This document shows positions 16,434 to 22,179 of a stretch of DNA of 36,010 nucleotides, piece by piece. The notes under the pieces are model-generated. The model was not told the DNA's origin, ran no database searches, and saw only the letters and a list, made by a program, of their open reading frames with translations. The translations under genes were made by a program, and so were the position numbers. Numbering within the stretch: the first letter of the stretch is position 1; every line of letters begins with the position of its first letter. This DNA is from a virus. The stretch lies in the IMG/VR virus record IMGVR_UViG_3300042924_000765, positions 1-36,010 of that record, one strand, 5' to 3'.

Positions 16434-17565
16434 ACAGCAACAGGCCGTTGAGGCCTTCAAGCGCACCGGCAACGTGTCCGAGGCGGCCCGCGAGTTTGGC
16501 ATCAATCACCGAGATTTCCAGCGCCTGCTAGACCGGGCGGGCTTCACGCCGGATGTTCGCAAAGATTACCGCCTTGACCCGGCCATCGCTGACAGCATGA
16601 AGGCCGCCGGCACAAATATGGTCCCGTCGCTGGCGTGGGTGAAGGTTCCGGCCAAAGACGAGGAGCCGGGCTATTCCGTCATGCTGCGCCCCGAGGCAGA
16701 GCAGCCTGAAGCCGTTGCTGAGCGCATACGCGCGGCGCTGGAGGGCATGCAGCCTGCAGCGCCTGTGCCGGCCCCTGAAAGCGTGATGGCCGATCTGTGC
16801 GCTGTTTATCCTCTCATGGACGCCCACGTTGGCATGATGGCGTGGGGCCGTGAAACAGGCTCACAGGACTATGACCTCGGCCACGCGGCCCAGGACATGC
16901 GGCACGCCTTTGCCAAGGTGCTGGCGCTCACGCCTGCGGCGGAGCAAGCCGTGCTGCTGATCGGCGGCGACTACTTCCACAGCGACGACACCAGATCCGA
17001 GACGCCCGCCAACCGTCACAAGCTGGACGTTGACGGGCGGTTCTGGAAGGTGCTGGACGTTGGCATCGGCATCATCGCCGAGACGATCCACAAGTTGCTC
17101 CAGAAGCACGCCCAGGTGCTGGTGCGCGTGCTGCGTGGCAACCATGACCCGCACTCGAGCATGACGCTCAATTTCGCCTTGGCAGAGCGTTATCGCAACG
17201 AAGGCCGGGTGTCGGTCGAGAAAGATCCGCGCGACCTGTTTATGCTGCAATGGGGCAAGTGCGCGATCTTCGCCCACCACGGCGACAAGGGAAAGCCGCA
17301 ACAGATGGCGCTCTATTTGTCGGATGTCTGCCCGTTCTGGTCGCAGACGCGGCACCGGCACTATCTGACGGGCCACGTCCACCATGACCAGGCCAAGGAT
17401 CTCGGGCCGCTGCGCTATGAGAGCCTGCGCGCCTTCTGCCCGCCTGACGCCTATGCCGCCGGCATGGGATACGGTGGCCGACGCGCTTTGCAGTCGATGA
17501 CCTTCCACAAGATGGACGGCCTAGTGATGCGGGCGTTGGACCCAATCGACAGGTTTTTGGATTAA
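16423..17565 (+). CDS. Metallophosphoesterase with N-terminal HTH segment
   Basis: A 380-residue calcineurin-like phosphoesterase. Metal-binding motifs occur in order: MDAHVG, GGDYFHSDD, RGNHDPH, FAHHGD and TGHVHHD. Residues 1-50 hold a helix-turn-helix (FKRTGNVSEAAREFGINHRD), which suggests DNA targeting. It could be a nuclease or phosphatase of the Mre11-like fold. ATG 16423 is chosen because the homology-like part starts there; ATG 16408 would add five residues. Neither has a strong ribosome site, so translation may depend on coupling to the spanin gene. Confidence 0.88.
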   Translation: MTPRQQQAVEAFKRTGNVSEAAREFGINHRDFQRLLDRAGFTPDVRKDYRLDPAIADSMKAAGTNMVPSLAWVKVPAKDEEPGYSVMLRPEAEQPEAVAERIRAALEGMQPAAPVPAPESVMADLCAVYPLMDAHVGMMAWGRETGSQDYDLGHAAQDMRHAFAKVLALTPAAEQAVLLIGGDYFHSDDTRSETPANRHKLDVDGRFWKVLDVGIGIIAETIHKLLQKHAQVLVRVLRGNHDPHSSMTLNFALAERYRNEGRVSVEKDPRDLFMLQWGKCAIFAHHGDKGKPQQMALYLSDVCPFWSQTRHRHYLTGHVHHDQAKDLGPLRYESLRAFCPPDAYAAGMGYGGRRALQSMTFHKMDGLVMRALDPIDRFLD

Positions 17566-17566
17566 T

Positions 17567-17649
17567 CGCGAGGGGCGCTATGGGTTAAACCGAGCCGTAG
17601 CGCGAACATGGTTATCGACCAACACAAAGCCTGTGCTGCGCCCCTCGCG
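17567..17649. other. 83-nt inverted-repeat element between convergent arms
   Basis: A perfect 12-bp arm CGCGAGGGGCGC (17567-17578) pairs with GCGCCCCTCGCG (17638-17649) around 59 nt. The interior can form further small hairpins (GGTT/AACC, TGGT/ACCA, CACA/TGTG), giving a multi-branched fold on either strand. It fills most of the gap between a rightward and a leftward gene, so it could end transcription in both directions by structure or be a small RNA. There is no T-tract. Confidence 0.55.
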
Positions 17650-17663
17650 GATTTCGTATCAAA

Positions 17664-17975
17664 TCACCCCAAAGCCTGCAACCGCTTTTGACGCTCGATG
17701 TCGTCGATGGCGCGCTGGATCGCGGCAGGGCTGGCCGACAGCTTGACCTTGGGCTTTGTCTCGCCATCGATCACGTCAACCCACACCTTGCTCTTCGGGC
17801 TGACCCGCTGCGGCGAGAACTGGTGCATGGGCAGCACAATCCCGAAACGCTCACAGGCGGCGGCAATGCTGGATCGGTGCATGCCGTAATGGGCCGCTGT
17901 GAGCGTCAGATGCCAGCCTTGGTCCTTGGCGGCTTGGATCATGTCGCGGGTGATTACTCGTCTCGGCGGTGCCAT
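17664..17975 (-). CDS. Putative HTH DNA-binding protein
   Basis: A 103-residue protein, last gene of the leftward operon. Residues 8-45 (ITRDMIQAAKDQGWHLTLTA, AHYGMHRSSIAAACERFGI) look like a helix-turn-helix of the type that scans for small-terminase or recombinase-like sites. The remainder is basic with a C-terminal helix (AAIQRAIDDIERQKRLQAL). ATG 17975 lies 22 bases inside the upstream gene. A regulatory role is inferred only. Confidence 0.65.
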   Translation of the reverse strand: MAPPRRVITRDMIQAAKDQGWHLTLTAAHYGMHRSSIAAACERFGIVLPMHQFSPQRVSPKSKVWVDVIDGETKPKVKLSASPAAIQRAIDDIERQKRLQALG

Positions 17976-18142
17976 TCGTATCGGTCCTTGATTTTAGTGA
18001 TGGTTTCTAGGTTGGGCCTCACCATATACATGATGAGGTCCAGTTGCTCTTGGGTCGCCCACAACCCGCTTGGCACGCGCACGAAGCCAGCGGCGCGGAT
18101 GGCCTGTGCTTGGGGCGATGTGTCGTGCCGGGTGCGTGTCAT
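17954..18142 (-). CDS. Hypothetical small protein
   Basis: A 62-residue charged protein (FVRVPSGLWATQEQLDLIMY, then MVRPNLETITKIKDRYEWHR). I recognise no family. Its start overlaps the preceding stop (ATGA), as in most genes of this operon, which supports it as a real translated unit. It overlaps the HTH gene downstream by 22 bases. Confidence 0.6.
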   Translation of the reverse strand: MTRTRHDTSPQAQAIRAAGFVRVPSGLWATQEQLDLIMYMVRPNLETITKIKDRYEWHRRDE

Positions 18143-18351
18143 GGGGCTTTGATCTCTGCGATGGTGGTTTGGGCAATCACATTCCCCTCACTGTTTCCGT
18201 ATCTATCGCCGTTACCTAGTCGGGCCAGTCTATCCAAAGCCTCCACCGCCTTGGCCAGCTTGGCCGTCATGGCTTCGATGCGGTCGGCCAGTTCCCCGGT
18301 CACGTCCTCGGCCCGCTTGCCGTCGCCCTTCAAAACGCGGATGTCAGTCAT
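18139..18351 (-). CDS. Coiled-coil small protein, paralogue 1
   Basis: A 70-residue protein with the family core DRIEAMTAKLAKAVEALDRL, a helical heptad pattern, and the shortened tail TTIAEIKAP. Start ATG 18351 is placed by the AAAGGAGAAAGCC site that lies inside the coding end of the upstream gene. It shares core and tail with 18344-18589, 18582-18818 and 19280-19777, so it is one of a tandem paralogue set. Function unknown. Confidence 0.7.
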   Translation of the reverse strand: MTDIRVLKGDGKRAEDVTGELADRIEAMTAKLAKAVEALDRLARLGNGDRYGNSEGNVIAQTTIAEIKAP

Positions 18352-18589
18352 GGCTTTCTCCTTTGATCTCTGCGATCTCTTCGATGAAGTCAGATATCTC
18401 CTCATACAATGTTGAGCTGAGATCGCGTTTCTCCTTAACTAAGGATTTTCCAAGCAGACCTACCGCCTTCGCCAGCTTGGCTTCGAGGGCTTCGATGCGG
18501 TCGGCGGATTGGCGGCACCAAACGCAGGCTCTTTCTTTGGCCGCATATATTGGAAAGCCGCAAGCGCCACAGCATGTTTTGTCAGTCAT
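18344..18589 (-). CDS. Zinc-ribbon plus coiled-coil small protein, paralogue 2
   Basis: An 81-residue protein. Residues 5-25 hold a Cys pair pattern (CCGACGFPIY, then CVWC), typical of a small zinc ribbon. The shared coiled-coil core SADRIEALEAKLAKAVGLLG and the shared tail EIAEIKGESHD follow. Start ATG 18589 follows AAAGGAGAGAGCC. The combination of a ribbon with the repeated core suggests domain shuffling inside the operon. Function unknown. Confidence 0.72.
   Translation of the reverse strand: MTDKTCCGACGFPIYAAKERACVWCRQSADRIEALEAKLAKAVGLLGKSLVKEKRDLSSTLYEEISDFIEEIAEIKGESHD
18349..18375 (-). repeat. Gene-junction cassette, copy A
   Basis: 27 bases that differ from copies B and C at one position. 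Read on the minus strand they encode the end of the upstream tail, supply the ribosome site, and hold the ATGA stop/start overlap with the downstream gene. Confidence 0.7.
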
Positions 18590-18818
18590 GGCTCTCTCCT
18601 TTGATCTCTGCGAGGGTGGCGCGGGCATTGTCGATGCGAGCCACCGCGATCTTGCGCCAGCCTTCATACATCTTCTTGAAGTTGATGCCGTTCTTCCATG
18701 TGTGGACAGGGACAGACGCCTCGGCAGCAATCTCCCGCAACGCCTCCACCGCCTTGGCCAGCTTGGCTTCAAGGGATTCGCACTGTTCGGCAAGGCTCTC
18801 AATCATATCATCACTCAT
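18582..18818 (-). CDS. Coiled-coil small protein, paralogue 3
   Basis: A 78-residue protein. It starts MSDDMIESLAEQCESLEAKL, then has the AKAVEALREIAAEA heptad core, a middle aromatic part (WKNGINFKKMYEGWRKIAVA), and the tail ARATLAEIKGESHD. Tail DNA doubles as the ribosome site of the next gene. Start ATG 18818 is set by AAAGGAGAGAGCC. Function unknown; the pattern is common in small phage early proteins. Confidence 0.7.
   Translation of the reverse strand: MSDDMIESLAEQCESLEAKLAKAVEALREIAAEASVPVHTWKNGINFKKMYEGWRKIAVARIDNARATLAEIKGESHD
18587..18624 (-). repeat. Gene-junction cassette, copy B
   Basis: 38 bases identical to copy C except for one base. The minus strand encodes ATLAEIKGESHD, contains AAAGGAGAGAG as ribosome site for the next gene, and ends in ATGA. 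Confidence 0.75.
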
Positions 18819-19287
18819 GGCTCTCTCCTTTGATCTCTGCGAGTGTGGCGCGGAGGGCCATGGCATCCCACCAAGCGTTGTGTTGCACTGCGCCTTTCAT
18901 TGTCGTGGGGTAGCAGTCCACGTTACGAACGATGAACGTCATCTGCGGAAAGTCAGTCGATTGCCAGCCGCCGTCAAAGCCTGTGCTGATGGCGCGGCAG
19001 AAGCGGCCAATGTCCACGGGACTGTCTGCGATGATCGTGGGGTTCTGGCAACCCGCGATGAACGCGCGCAACTGCCCTCCGACTTCATCTGGTTGCAGCG
19101 CCATTGGCAAGTCAGCCCGGTGAGAGTGCATTACTGGCATGACATTGGCCAACACCCAAGGATCGGACGCTTGGCGATCCACGCGGATATGGGCGCCGTA
19201 ACCATCAGCCCGGACAATACCGATACTAAGAAGCGGGCCATTGTGGCCGTCAAACTCGCAGTCAATGTAGAATGTTTCGTCACTCAT
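18811..19287 (-). CDS. DEDD-type 3'-5' exonuclease-like protein (RNase H fold)
   Basis: A 158-residue protein with an exonuclease signature. FYIDCEFDG provides Asp9 and Glu11, IIADSPVDIGRF provides Asp near 88-92, and HNAWWDAMALR provides His136 and Asp141, the DEDDh set. Length is near that of compact phage exonucleases. It likely degrades nucleic acid 3'-5', but the substrate is unknown. Oddly, its last residues (ATLAEIKGESHE) are the same tail as in the unrelated coiled-coil neighbours. Start ATG 19287 follows AAAGGAGAGAGCC. Confidence 0.8.
   Translation of the reverse strand: MSDETFYIDCEFDGHNGPLLSIGIVRADGYGAHIRVDRQASDPWVLANVMPVMHSHRADLPMALQPDEVGGQLRAFIAGCQNPTIIADSPVDIGRFCRAISTGFDGGWQSTDFPQMTFIVRNVDCYPTTMKGAVQHNAWWDAMALRATLAEIKGESHE
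18816..18853 (-). repeat. Gene-junction cassette, copy C
   Basis: Same cassette as copy B with one substitution. It joins the DEDD exonuclease gene to coiled-coil paralogue 3. Confidence 0.75.
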
Positions 19288-19777
19288 GGCTCTCTCCTTT
19301 TTGCGTAGCAAATTTGTCGCTGTGCGCCTTGATCTCTGCGAGGGTGGTGCTAAAGCGTTCTGCTAGGTCCACGGCCTCTGTAAACCTTTCATCATTCGGG
19401 TCGGTTAGGATCGCTATGACTGTGAGCAAACTGTTAATAACCAACGCCTTTGCCAGCTTGGCTTCAAGGTCACGCACAGCCTGCGTCCCGATCCTGTCGC
19501 ACTCGGCATAGGCGTCACGGTGTCTCTCGCAGGTCGCCAGCTTGGCTTCAACCTCGCCGTGGATGCGCGACACTTTAAGCAGGGCTTCGTATGTTTTCTT
19601 GCGATCCGCCTCCACCTCCTCCGCATAAGCCTCGGCCTCCTTGGCGTCCTGCCGTGCGGCGGTCAGTTGTTCGGTCAGGGCTTCGATGCGGGCGGCGGCT
19701 TCCGCTCGGTCATGGCCAAATTCAGGCCAGTCGCGCTTTGCATCCCGCAGCCGTGCGATCAGTTCTGCGTCAGTCAT
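19280..19777 (-). CDS. Long coiled-coil protein, paralogue 4
   Basis: A 165-residue helical protein. The N-terminus MTDAELIARLRDAKRDWPEF is frequent in phage early genes. Residues 20-120 are a continuous coiled coil with two copies of LEAKLA-type core (VEAKLATCERHRDAY, then DLEAKLAKALVINSLL). The C-terminus has the shared tail, but with ten extra residues (AHSDKFATQK) between TLAEIK and GESHE. ATG 19777 follows GAGGAGAAC. Function unknown. Confidence 0.72.
   Translation of the reverse strand: MTDAELIARLRDAKRDWPEFGHDRAEAAARIEALTEQLTAARQDAKEAEAYAEEVEADRKKTYEALLKVSRIHGEVEAKLATCERHRDAYAECDRIGTQAVRDLEAKLAKALVINSLLTVIAILTDPNDERFTEAVDLAERFSTTLAEIKAHSDKFATQKGESHE
19285..19347 (-). repeat. Gene-junction cassette, copy D, with 30-base insertion
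   Basis: The ribosome-site half (19285-19300) and the tail-coding half (19331-19347) match copies B and C. They are separated by 30 bases that keep the frame and add ten residues to paralogue 4. A further degenerate copy E lies near 18140-18167. Confidence 0.65.
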
Positions 19778-19848
19778 TTTGTTCTCCTCAGCGGGCAGTC
19801 TCGCCCTTGATTACAATCACCCGTGCAGGGTGGGCATGTTTCGCTCAT
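19774..19848 (-). CDS. 24-residue Cys-rich peptide
   Basis: The ORF MSETCPPCTGDCNQGRDCPL plus RRTK is linked by ATGA at both ends to its neighbours and preceded by GAAGGAGATGGAGCC. Four cysteines (5, 8, 12, 18) form a C-x2-C-x3-C-x5-C pattern that could hold zinc. Very similar mini-proteins with CTGxCxQGRxCP recur in many phages, so it is likely real despite its size. Function unknown. Confidence 0.65.
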   Translation of the reverse strand: MSETCPPCTGDCNQGRDCPLRRTK

Positions 19849-20036
19849 GGCTCCATCTCCTTCGTCACGGGCAGCGTCTCGCACTGCATCTTGTGGTCGT
19901 AGTCGAGGCTGTCGCCAACGGCTACCATCGCCGCCTTGCAAGCCTCTGGCGTCATGTAGGGAATGCCGAAGGTGTCACCACTTAGATGGCCGCTGTGCAT
20001 TGTAATCCACAGTATCGTCATGGTCTCAAGCATCAT
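19845..20036 (-). CDS. Hypothetical small protein with two cysteines
   Basis: A 63-residue protein (TMTILWITMHSGHLSGDTFG, then IPYMTPEACKAAMVAVGDSL). The hydrophobic start, a Cys in a helix and a second Cys near the end (MQCETLPV) resemble small exported phage proteins of the DUF1482 type; this is tentative. ATG 20036 overlaps the stop of the upstream gene (ATGA) and follows GGGAGAT. Confidence 0.6.
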   Translation of the reverse strand: MMLETMTILWITMHSGHLSGDTFGIPYMTPEACKAAMVAVGDSLDYDHKMQCETLPVTKEMEP

Positions 20037-20455
20037 TCATCTCCCGGCAGGTCGTAGCAGGTCAGCCGCACCACGCGGCCATCTGCCACCATCTCGGCCA
20101 GCTTGGCTGCGACCACGGCGTCCGACATGTTAAGATCCTCGGCGATTTCCTCGACGGTGGCGCGACCATCAGCTTGCAGGTTGCCCAAGATGAAGGCGGC
20201 CAGCGTATCACGCGGTGATACAGGCGCCGGCGCCCGGTCGGATGCCAGCGAAACAGCCAGCCACGGCGTCTTGTCGGGCCGCGTAGGGTTCGGCACCAGC
20301 ATGGCCGACACGCGGTCGCCAGGGCGCAGGTTGCTGTCGTGCATGACACGCGACGGCACGAATACGCCTTCGTGCATGTCGTCCGCTACGACGGCGAACC
20401 CGGTGCCTGTGGCGATGATGTTGCTGATGATGATTTCGGTGAGGTCATTCTGCAT
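20033..20455 (-). CDS. Putative regulator: OB-like N-domain plus winged helix
   Basis: A 140-residue protein. Residues 10-70 contain a cold-shock/OB-like strand pattern (GTGFAVVADDMHEGVFVPSR, LRPGDRVSAMLVPN). Residues 80-135 form a winged-helix-like unit (DTLAAFILGNLQADGRATVE, EIAEDLNMSDAVVAAKLAEM, VADGRVVRL). It could bind RNA and DNA and act as operon regulator. ATG 20455 lies within the upstream gene's last codons, after GGAAAGC. No exact family is known to me. Confidence 0.65.
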   Translation of the reverse strand: MQNDLTEIIISNIIATGTGFAVVADDMHEGVFVPSRVMHDSNLRPGDRVSAMLVPNPTRPDKTPWLAVSLASDRAPAPVSPRDTLAAFILGNLQADGRATVEEIAEDLNMSDAVVAAKLAEMVADGRVVRLTCYDLPGDE

Positions 20456-20636
20456 TTTTGCTTTCCAGTTCGTTGCGTGCGTTGATTGCGTCTTGGGCGT
20501 AAAGGCTAAGGACCGTGATTTCTTCGCCAACCCAGCCAGGGCGAACCCCGGTGCCGTAGCGTTTTTCCAGATCCTCGATCTTGGCCAGCCTGTCGGCGAT
20601 GTAGGCGTCCAGGCTTTCGATTGTTTTGTCGGTCAT
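20445..20636 (-). CDS. Hypothetical small helical protein
   Basis: A 63-residue protein (MTDKTIESLDAYIADRLAKI, then EDLEKRYGTGVRPGWVGEEI), mostly helical and charged. No family recognised. Its start overlaps the upstream stop (TGATG), and its 3' end overlaps the putative regulator by 11 bases. Its position and coupling support expression with the leftward operon. Confidence 0.6.
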   Translation of the reverse strand: MTDKTIESLDAYIADRLAKIEDLEKRYGTGVRPGWVGEEITVLSLYAQDAINARNELESKNAE

Positions 20637-20827
20637 CAGTAAATCCCCAATCTGTCCAAGGCGAAGTATGATTTCTTGTAGCTCTCTATCAGACGATCAA
20701 CGCTGTCGATCTTGGCGGCGATCTGCGGGTTTGGTGGCGCTTCATCGAAATCGGTCAGCGTCTCGCGGTAGTCCCACAGCGCGGTCAACACGATGTGAGT
20801 GTCCATTGCTCCAAGTCTGACGGCCAT
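20636..20827 (-). CDS. Hypothetical small helical protein
   Basis: A 63-residue protein (MDTHIVLTALWDYRETLTDF, IAAKIDSVDRLIESYKKSYF). The second possible start, at Met8 (20806), also fits the homology-like part. Helical throughout, with an aromatic-rich end. It lies between a small membrane peptide gene and another helical protein. No function recognised. Confidence 0.55.
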   Translation of the reverse strand: MAVRLGAMDTHIVLTALWDYRETLTDFDEAPPNPQIAAKIDSVDRLIESYKKSYFALDRLGIY

Positions 20828-20828
20828 G

Positions 20829-20927
20829 TCACCACCCCATCCCGTGGCCGATCAGCAGCAGGCCATAGCCGCCGCCGAAAATTGCGATGACGCCGATCAG
20901 GTCGGCGAGGATGTCACGAATACGCAT
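20829..20927 (-). CDS. 32-residue single-pass membrane peptide
   Basis: The ORF MRIRDILADLIGVIAIFGGG continues YGLLLIGHGMGW. It is a charged start followed by one membrane-spanning stretch. The same layout (RIRD-LADLIG, hydrophobic, GHG-GW) recurs in small ORFs of alphaproteobacterial phages, as I recall. It fills an otherwise empty 100-base gap in the operon. Function unknown. Confidence 0.6.
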   Translation of the reverse strand: MRIRDILADLIGVIAIFGGGYGLLLIGHGMGW

Positions 20928-20930
20928 GGC

Positions 20931-21125
20931 TTATTTCCCTTTGTTTGCATTAATTGCGGCGATCAAGCGCAGGCGCAGTTCGGCGCGGCGCAGCAGAAAC
21001 ATGATCTCGCCAGTGTCGTGGTAGTTCGGGTGGTCGTCGGTGTAATTGCGTTCGATGTCGCGGTCGATGCACTCAAGAGCCGCCTCGGCCTGCTCCAGCG
21101 TGATGAGGATGGTTGGGTCTGACAT
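20931..21125 (-). CDS. Hypothetical small helical protein
   Basis: A 64-residue protein (MSDPTILITLEQAEAALECI, then RNYTDDHPNYHDTGEIMFLL, RRAELRLRLIAAI). ATG 21125 follows AATAGGAGCAAACAAG, a good ribosome site. The upstream in-frame ATG at 21179 would read through the preceding gene. The EQAEAALECID and EIMFLLRRAELRLR helices look like a small helical bundle. No family recognised. Confidence 0.62.
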   Translation of the reverse strand: MSDPTILITLEQAEAALECIDRDIERNYTDDHPNYHDTGEIMFLLRRAELRLRLIAAINANKGK

Positions 21126-21139
21126 CTTGTTTGCTCCTA

Positions 21140-21313
21140 TTAAAAAGGTGGGTCCGGTTGGTCTTTGGTTGGTTTCCACTGTGGCGGCGCGTAGGCCGCC
21201 GGCTGCGGGCGGGGTGCTGGCCGGGCGATGACGCCCAGCAAGTCTAGTTCATCGTCGCGTTGCTTGTGATAAAGCCAATCGCCGTAGTCTTCTTCGTAGC
21301 GGTAGCGGGTCAT
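21140..21313 (-). CDS. Hypothetical Pro-rich small protein
   Basis: A 57-residue ORF (MTRYRYEEDYGDWLYHKQRD, DELDLLGVIARPAPRPQPAA, then YAPPQWKPTKDQPDPPF). The start overlaps the upstream stop (ATGA). The aromatic, acidic N-terminal half and proline-rich C-terminal half suggest a small interaction protein. No family recognised. Confidence 0.55.
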   Translation of the reverse strand: MTRYRYEEDYGDWLYHKQRDDELDLLGVIARPAPRPQPAAYAPPQWKPTKDQPDPPF

Positions 21314-21564
21314 GCGTTCATCTCGTAAGTGTCAATGGCTGCGCGGAGCCATCCCAGCTTGTCTTCAGCCATAATCAGCTTCTCAAGATGCATCATCTCG
21401 TCTGCATTGGTGTACGCGCTGTCTTTTGCTTCGCTGTTGGGGATCGCGTCCCACACTGCGAGCGCCTTGATCTCGGCGGCGATGTAAGCGGCAAAAGCTG
21501 CATCGTCAGTTTCGTCTGCGATCATTGCGAGATATTCGGCTGAGGTGTTTGCGAAGCGTGCCAT
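21310..21564 (-). CDS. First gene of the leftward operon, hypothetical
   Basis: An 84-residue helical, acidic protein (RFANTSAEYLAMIADETDDA, then KALAVWDAIPNSEAKDS). ATG 21564 follows AACAAGGAGACGAACAA, a strong ribosome site. The longer in-frame reading back to 21819 overlaps the opposite-strand HTH gene and lacks support. As first gene after the divergent control region it is probably expressed early. No family recognised. Confidence 0.65.
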   Translation of the reverse strand: MARFANTSAEYLAMIADETDDAAFAAYIAAEIKALAVWDAIPNSEAKDSAYTNADEMMHLEKLIMAEDKLGWLRAAIDTYEMNA

Positions 21565-21697
21565 TTGTTCGTCTCCTTGTTTGCTAGTTCGTGCCACCAC
21601 CATACATCCTACCACACCGCGTGCAAGCAAATAATTGCGCTTGACTGAAAAATATTTGAACAATATGCATGGGGCAGAAGCAACACAGGAGGACGCT
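21565..21697. promoter_or_regulatory. Divergent control region between leftward and rightward operons
   Basis: 133 bases without a gene between divergent units, and the AT-richest stretch seen. The rightward promoter candidate is TTGACT (21641-21646), then 17 nt, then TATGCA (21664-21669). A leftward candidate on the minus strand is TTGCAC, 16 nt, TATGGT (roughly 21626 back to 21599). CAAGC (21624-21628) and GCTTG (21639-21643) form a small inverted repeat touching the rightward -35 box, a possible operator for the adjacent HTH protein. Confidence 0.55.
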
Positions 21698-21916
21698 TTG
21701 GAAGCGCAGACCGCAATCAGACAATGGTGCGACAGGGACGGGAGAAAGCTCGGATGGCTGGCAGCCCAGATCCCAGCCGCCCAGGCCAGCCTATCGCGTT
21801 GGCTCAAAGGAAAATCCATGCCGGCGCCAATCTACCGCAATCGCTTGGCCGATCTGACGGGCATCGACATGGTGCGCCATGAACGCAACTGGATTAAACC
21901 GGGAGATCTGGCATGA
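21698..21916 (+). CDS. Cro-like HTH protein, probably TTG start
   Basis: About 72 residues. The segment LGWLAAQIPAAQASLSRWLK followed by GKSMPAPIYRNRLADLTG is a lambda-Cro/YdaS-like helix-turn-helix. The in-frame ATG at 21665 overlaps the -10 box of the best promoter. TTG 21698 sits 5 nt after a perfect AGGAGGA and after the likely transcription start, so I prefer TTG. It probably represses its own or the leftward promoter. The stop overlaps the next start (ATGA). Confidence 0.72.
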   Translation: MEAQTAIRQWCDRDGRKLGWLAAQIPAAQASLSRWLKGKSMPAPIYRNRLADLTGIDMVRHERNWIKPGDLA

Positions 21917-22179
21917 AGCGCGATCAAATCTTGGACACCGCCAAACAATATGTGACGGTTGACCGGGCCGCCACGCATGGTGACGCTGAAAACAACTTCG
22001 GCCTCATTGCCTCATACTGGGGCGCGCATTTGGACACTAACGTCACAGCTCACGACGTGGCCGTGATGATGACTTTGTTTAAGCTGGCGCGCATGAAGTC
22101 AAACCCAGCACACGTAGACAGCCCAATTGATGCGGCGGCATATTCCGCGCTGGCCGGCGAGATCGGATCGGAAGCGTGA
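21913..22179 (+). CDS. DUF6378-like phage protein
   Basis: An 88-residue protein with the recurrent pattern ILDTAKQYVTVDRAATHGDA, then VAVMMTLFKLARMKSNPAHV, DSPIDAAAYSALAGE. I recognise this as the DUF6378 family, widely present in phage early regions and related in look to MazG-type or dUTPase-like helical proteins. No activity is proved. The conserved HGD and KLAR segments are intact. Confidence 0.8.
   Translation: MKRDQILDTAKQYVTVDRAATHGDAENNFGLIASYWGAHLDTNVTAHDVAVMMTLFKLARMKSNPAHVDSPIDAAAYSALAGEIGSEA

Noticed and set aside
17567-17649. tRNA-like cloverleaf in the convergent gap
   Set aside because: The outer stem is 12 bp rather than 7, there is no T-arm GGTTCRANYCC, and no anticodon arm with a 7-nt loop can be placed.
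21140-21179. Longer start (21179) for the minus-strand gene ending at 20931
   Set aside because: It would read through the end of the upstream gene, whereas ATG 21125 has a well-spaced AGGAGC site.
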